Part shown: piece by piece, positions 63,657 through 64,000 of the stretch
How the letters are laid out: every line of letters begins with the position of its first letter
Numbering within the stretch: position 1 is the first letter of the stretch
Assembly (NCBI RefSeq): GCF_029227915.1
Contig: NC_079883.1
Span: 11,656,001-11,720,000 of the forward strand
DNA length: 64,000 nucleotides
Reading direction: 5' to 3'
From: Hydractinia symbiolongicarpus
Lineage: Eukaryota > Cnidaria > Hydrozoa > Anthoathecata > Hydractiniidae
Translations under genes and position numbers: made by a program
Notes under the pieces: model-generated
Database searches by the model: none
What the model saw: the letters and a program-made list of their open reading frames with translations, nothing else
What the model was told of the DNA's origin: nothing

Positions 63657-64000
<344 letters not shown>

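Overview
The window is animal nuclear DNA, most probably from a cnidarian and perhaps a hydrozoan such as Hydractinia. The organism is inferred, not proven. The grounds are AT-rich intergenic DNA, metazoan histone 3' stem-loops, canonical U1 and U2 snRNAs, a replication-coupled H3, and a Harbinger-type transposon.

Layout. (1) Positions 1-1828: compact, intronless, same-strand (minus) small genes that look like nucleocytoplasmic large DNA virus (NCLDV) genes. They are a 24-residue-repeat (DUF4116-like) pseudogene, an MYM/FCS-type zinc-finger protein, a membrane/coiled-coil protein, a Cys-rich protein and a broken member of an NCLDV-associated family. (2) 1830-6330: mostly non-coding, with a 1375-bp PIF/Harbinger-like element (2971-4345) carrying a MADF-like ORF. 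(3) 6338-8114: a 32-bp minisatellite, then a second DUF4116-like array and a second, intact member of the same NCLDV-associated family on the plus strand. Two unrecognised ORFs follow, one of them an exon that runs into the gap. (4) 8115-8614: 500 Ns. (5) 8615-64000: a tandem array of a ~5852-bp unit that continues past the right edge.

Each complete unit reads, left to right: H2A(-) H2B(+) H4(-) H3(+) H1(-) tRNA-Arg(ACG)(+) U2 snRNA(+) U1 snRNA(+) 5S rRNA(-). I number units from H2A to 5S: u1 9191-14744, u2 14745-20596, u3 20597-26447, u4 26448-32299, u5 32300-38151, u6 38152-44002, u7 44003-49565, u8 49566-55401, u9 55402-61253, u10 61254-64000 (cut). A fragment (H3 end plus H1 tail, 8615-9190) precedes u1. 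Totals: 10 H2B, 10 H4, 9 complete and 2 partial H3, 9 complete and 1 broken H1, 9 complete and 1 broken H2A, 9 tRNA, 9 U2, 9 U1 and 8 5S.

The unit joins the whole replication-dependent histone set with three other high-demand RNA products: 5S rRNA, the splicing RNAs U1 and U2, and a tRNA for arginine. It therefore mixes Pol II histone, Pol II snRNA and Pol III transcription. H2A/H2B and H4/H3 are divergent pairs, each sharing a promoter region that contains a perfect palindrome. H2B/H4, H3/H1 and U1/5S are convergent. U1 and U2 share a 14-nt motif near -55 that looks like their proximal sequence element. Histone genes end in canonical stem-loops followed by a shared A-rich box. Units are nearly identical, but private changes exist: u7/u8 have lost a 5S gene and an H2A stem-loop, u3 has a divergent U2 3' half, and single units carry H4, H2A, H1 and U1 variants.
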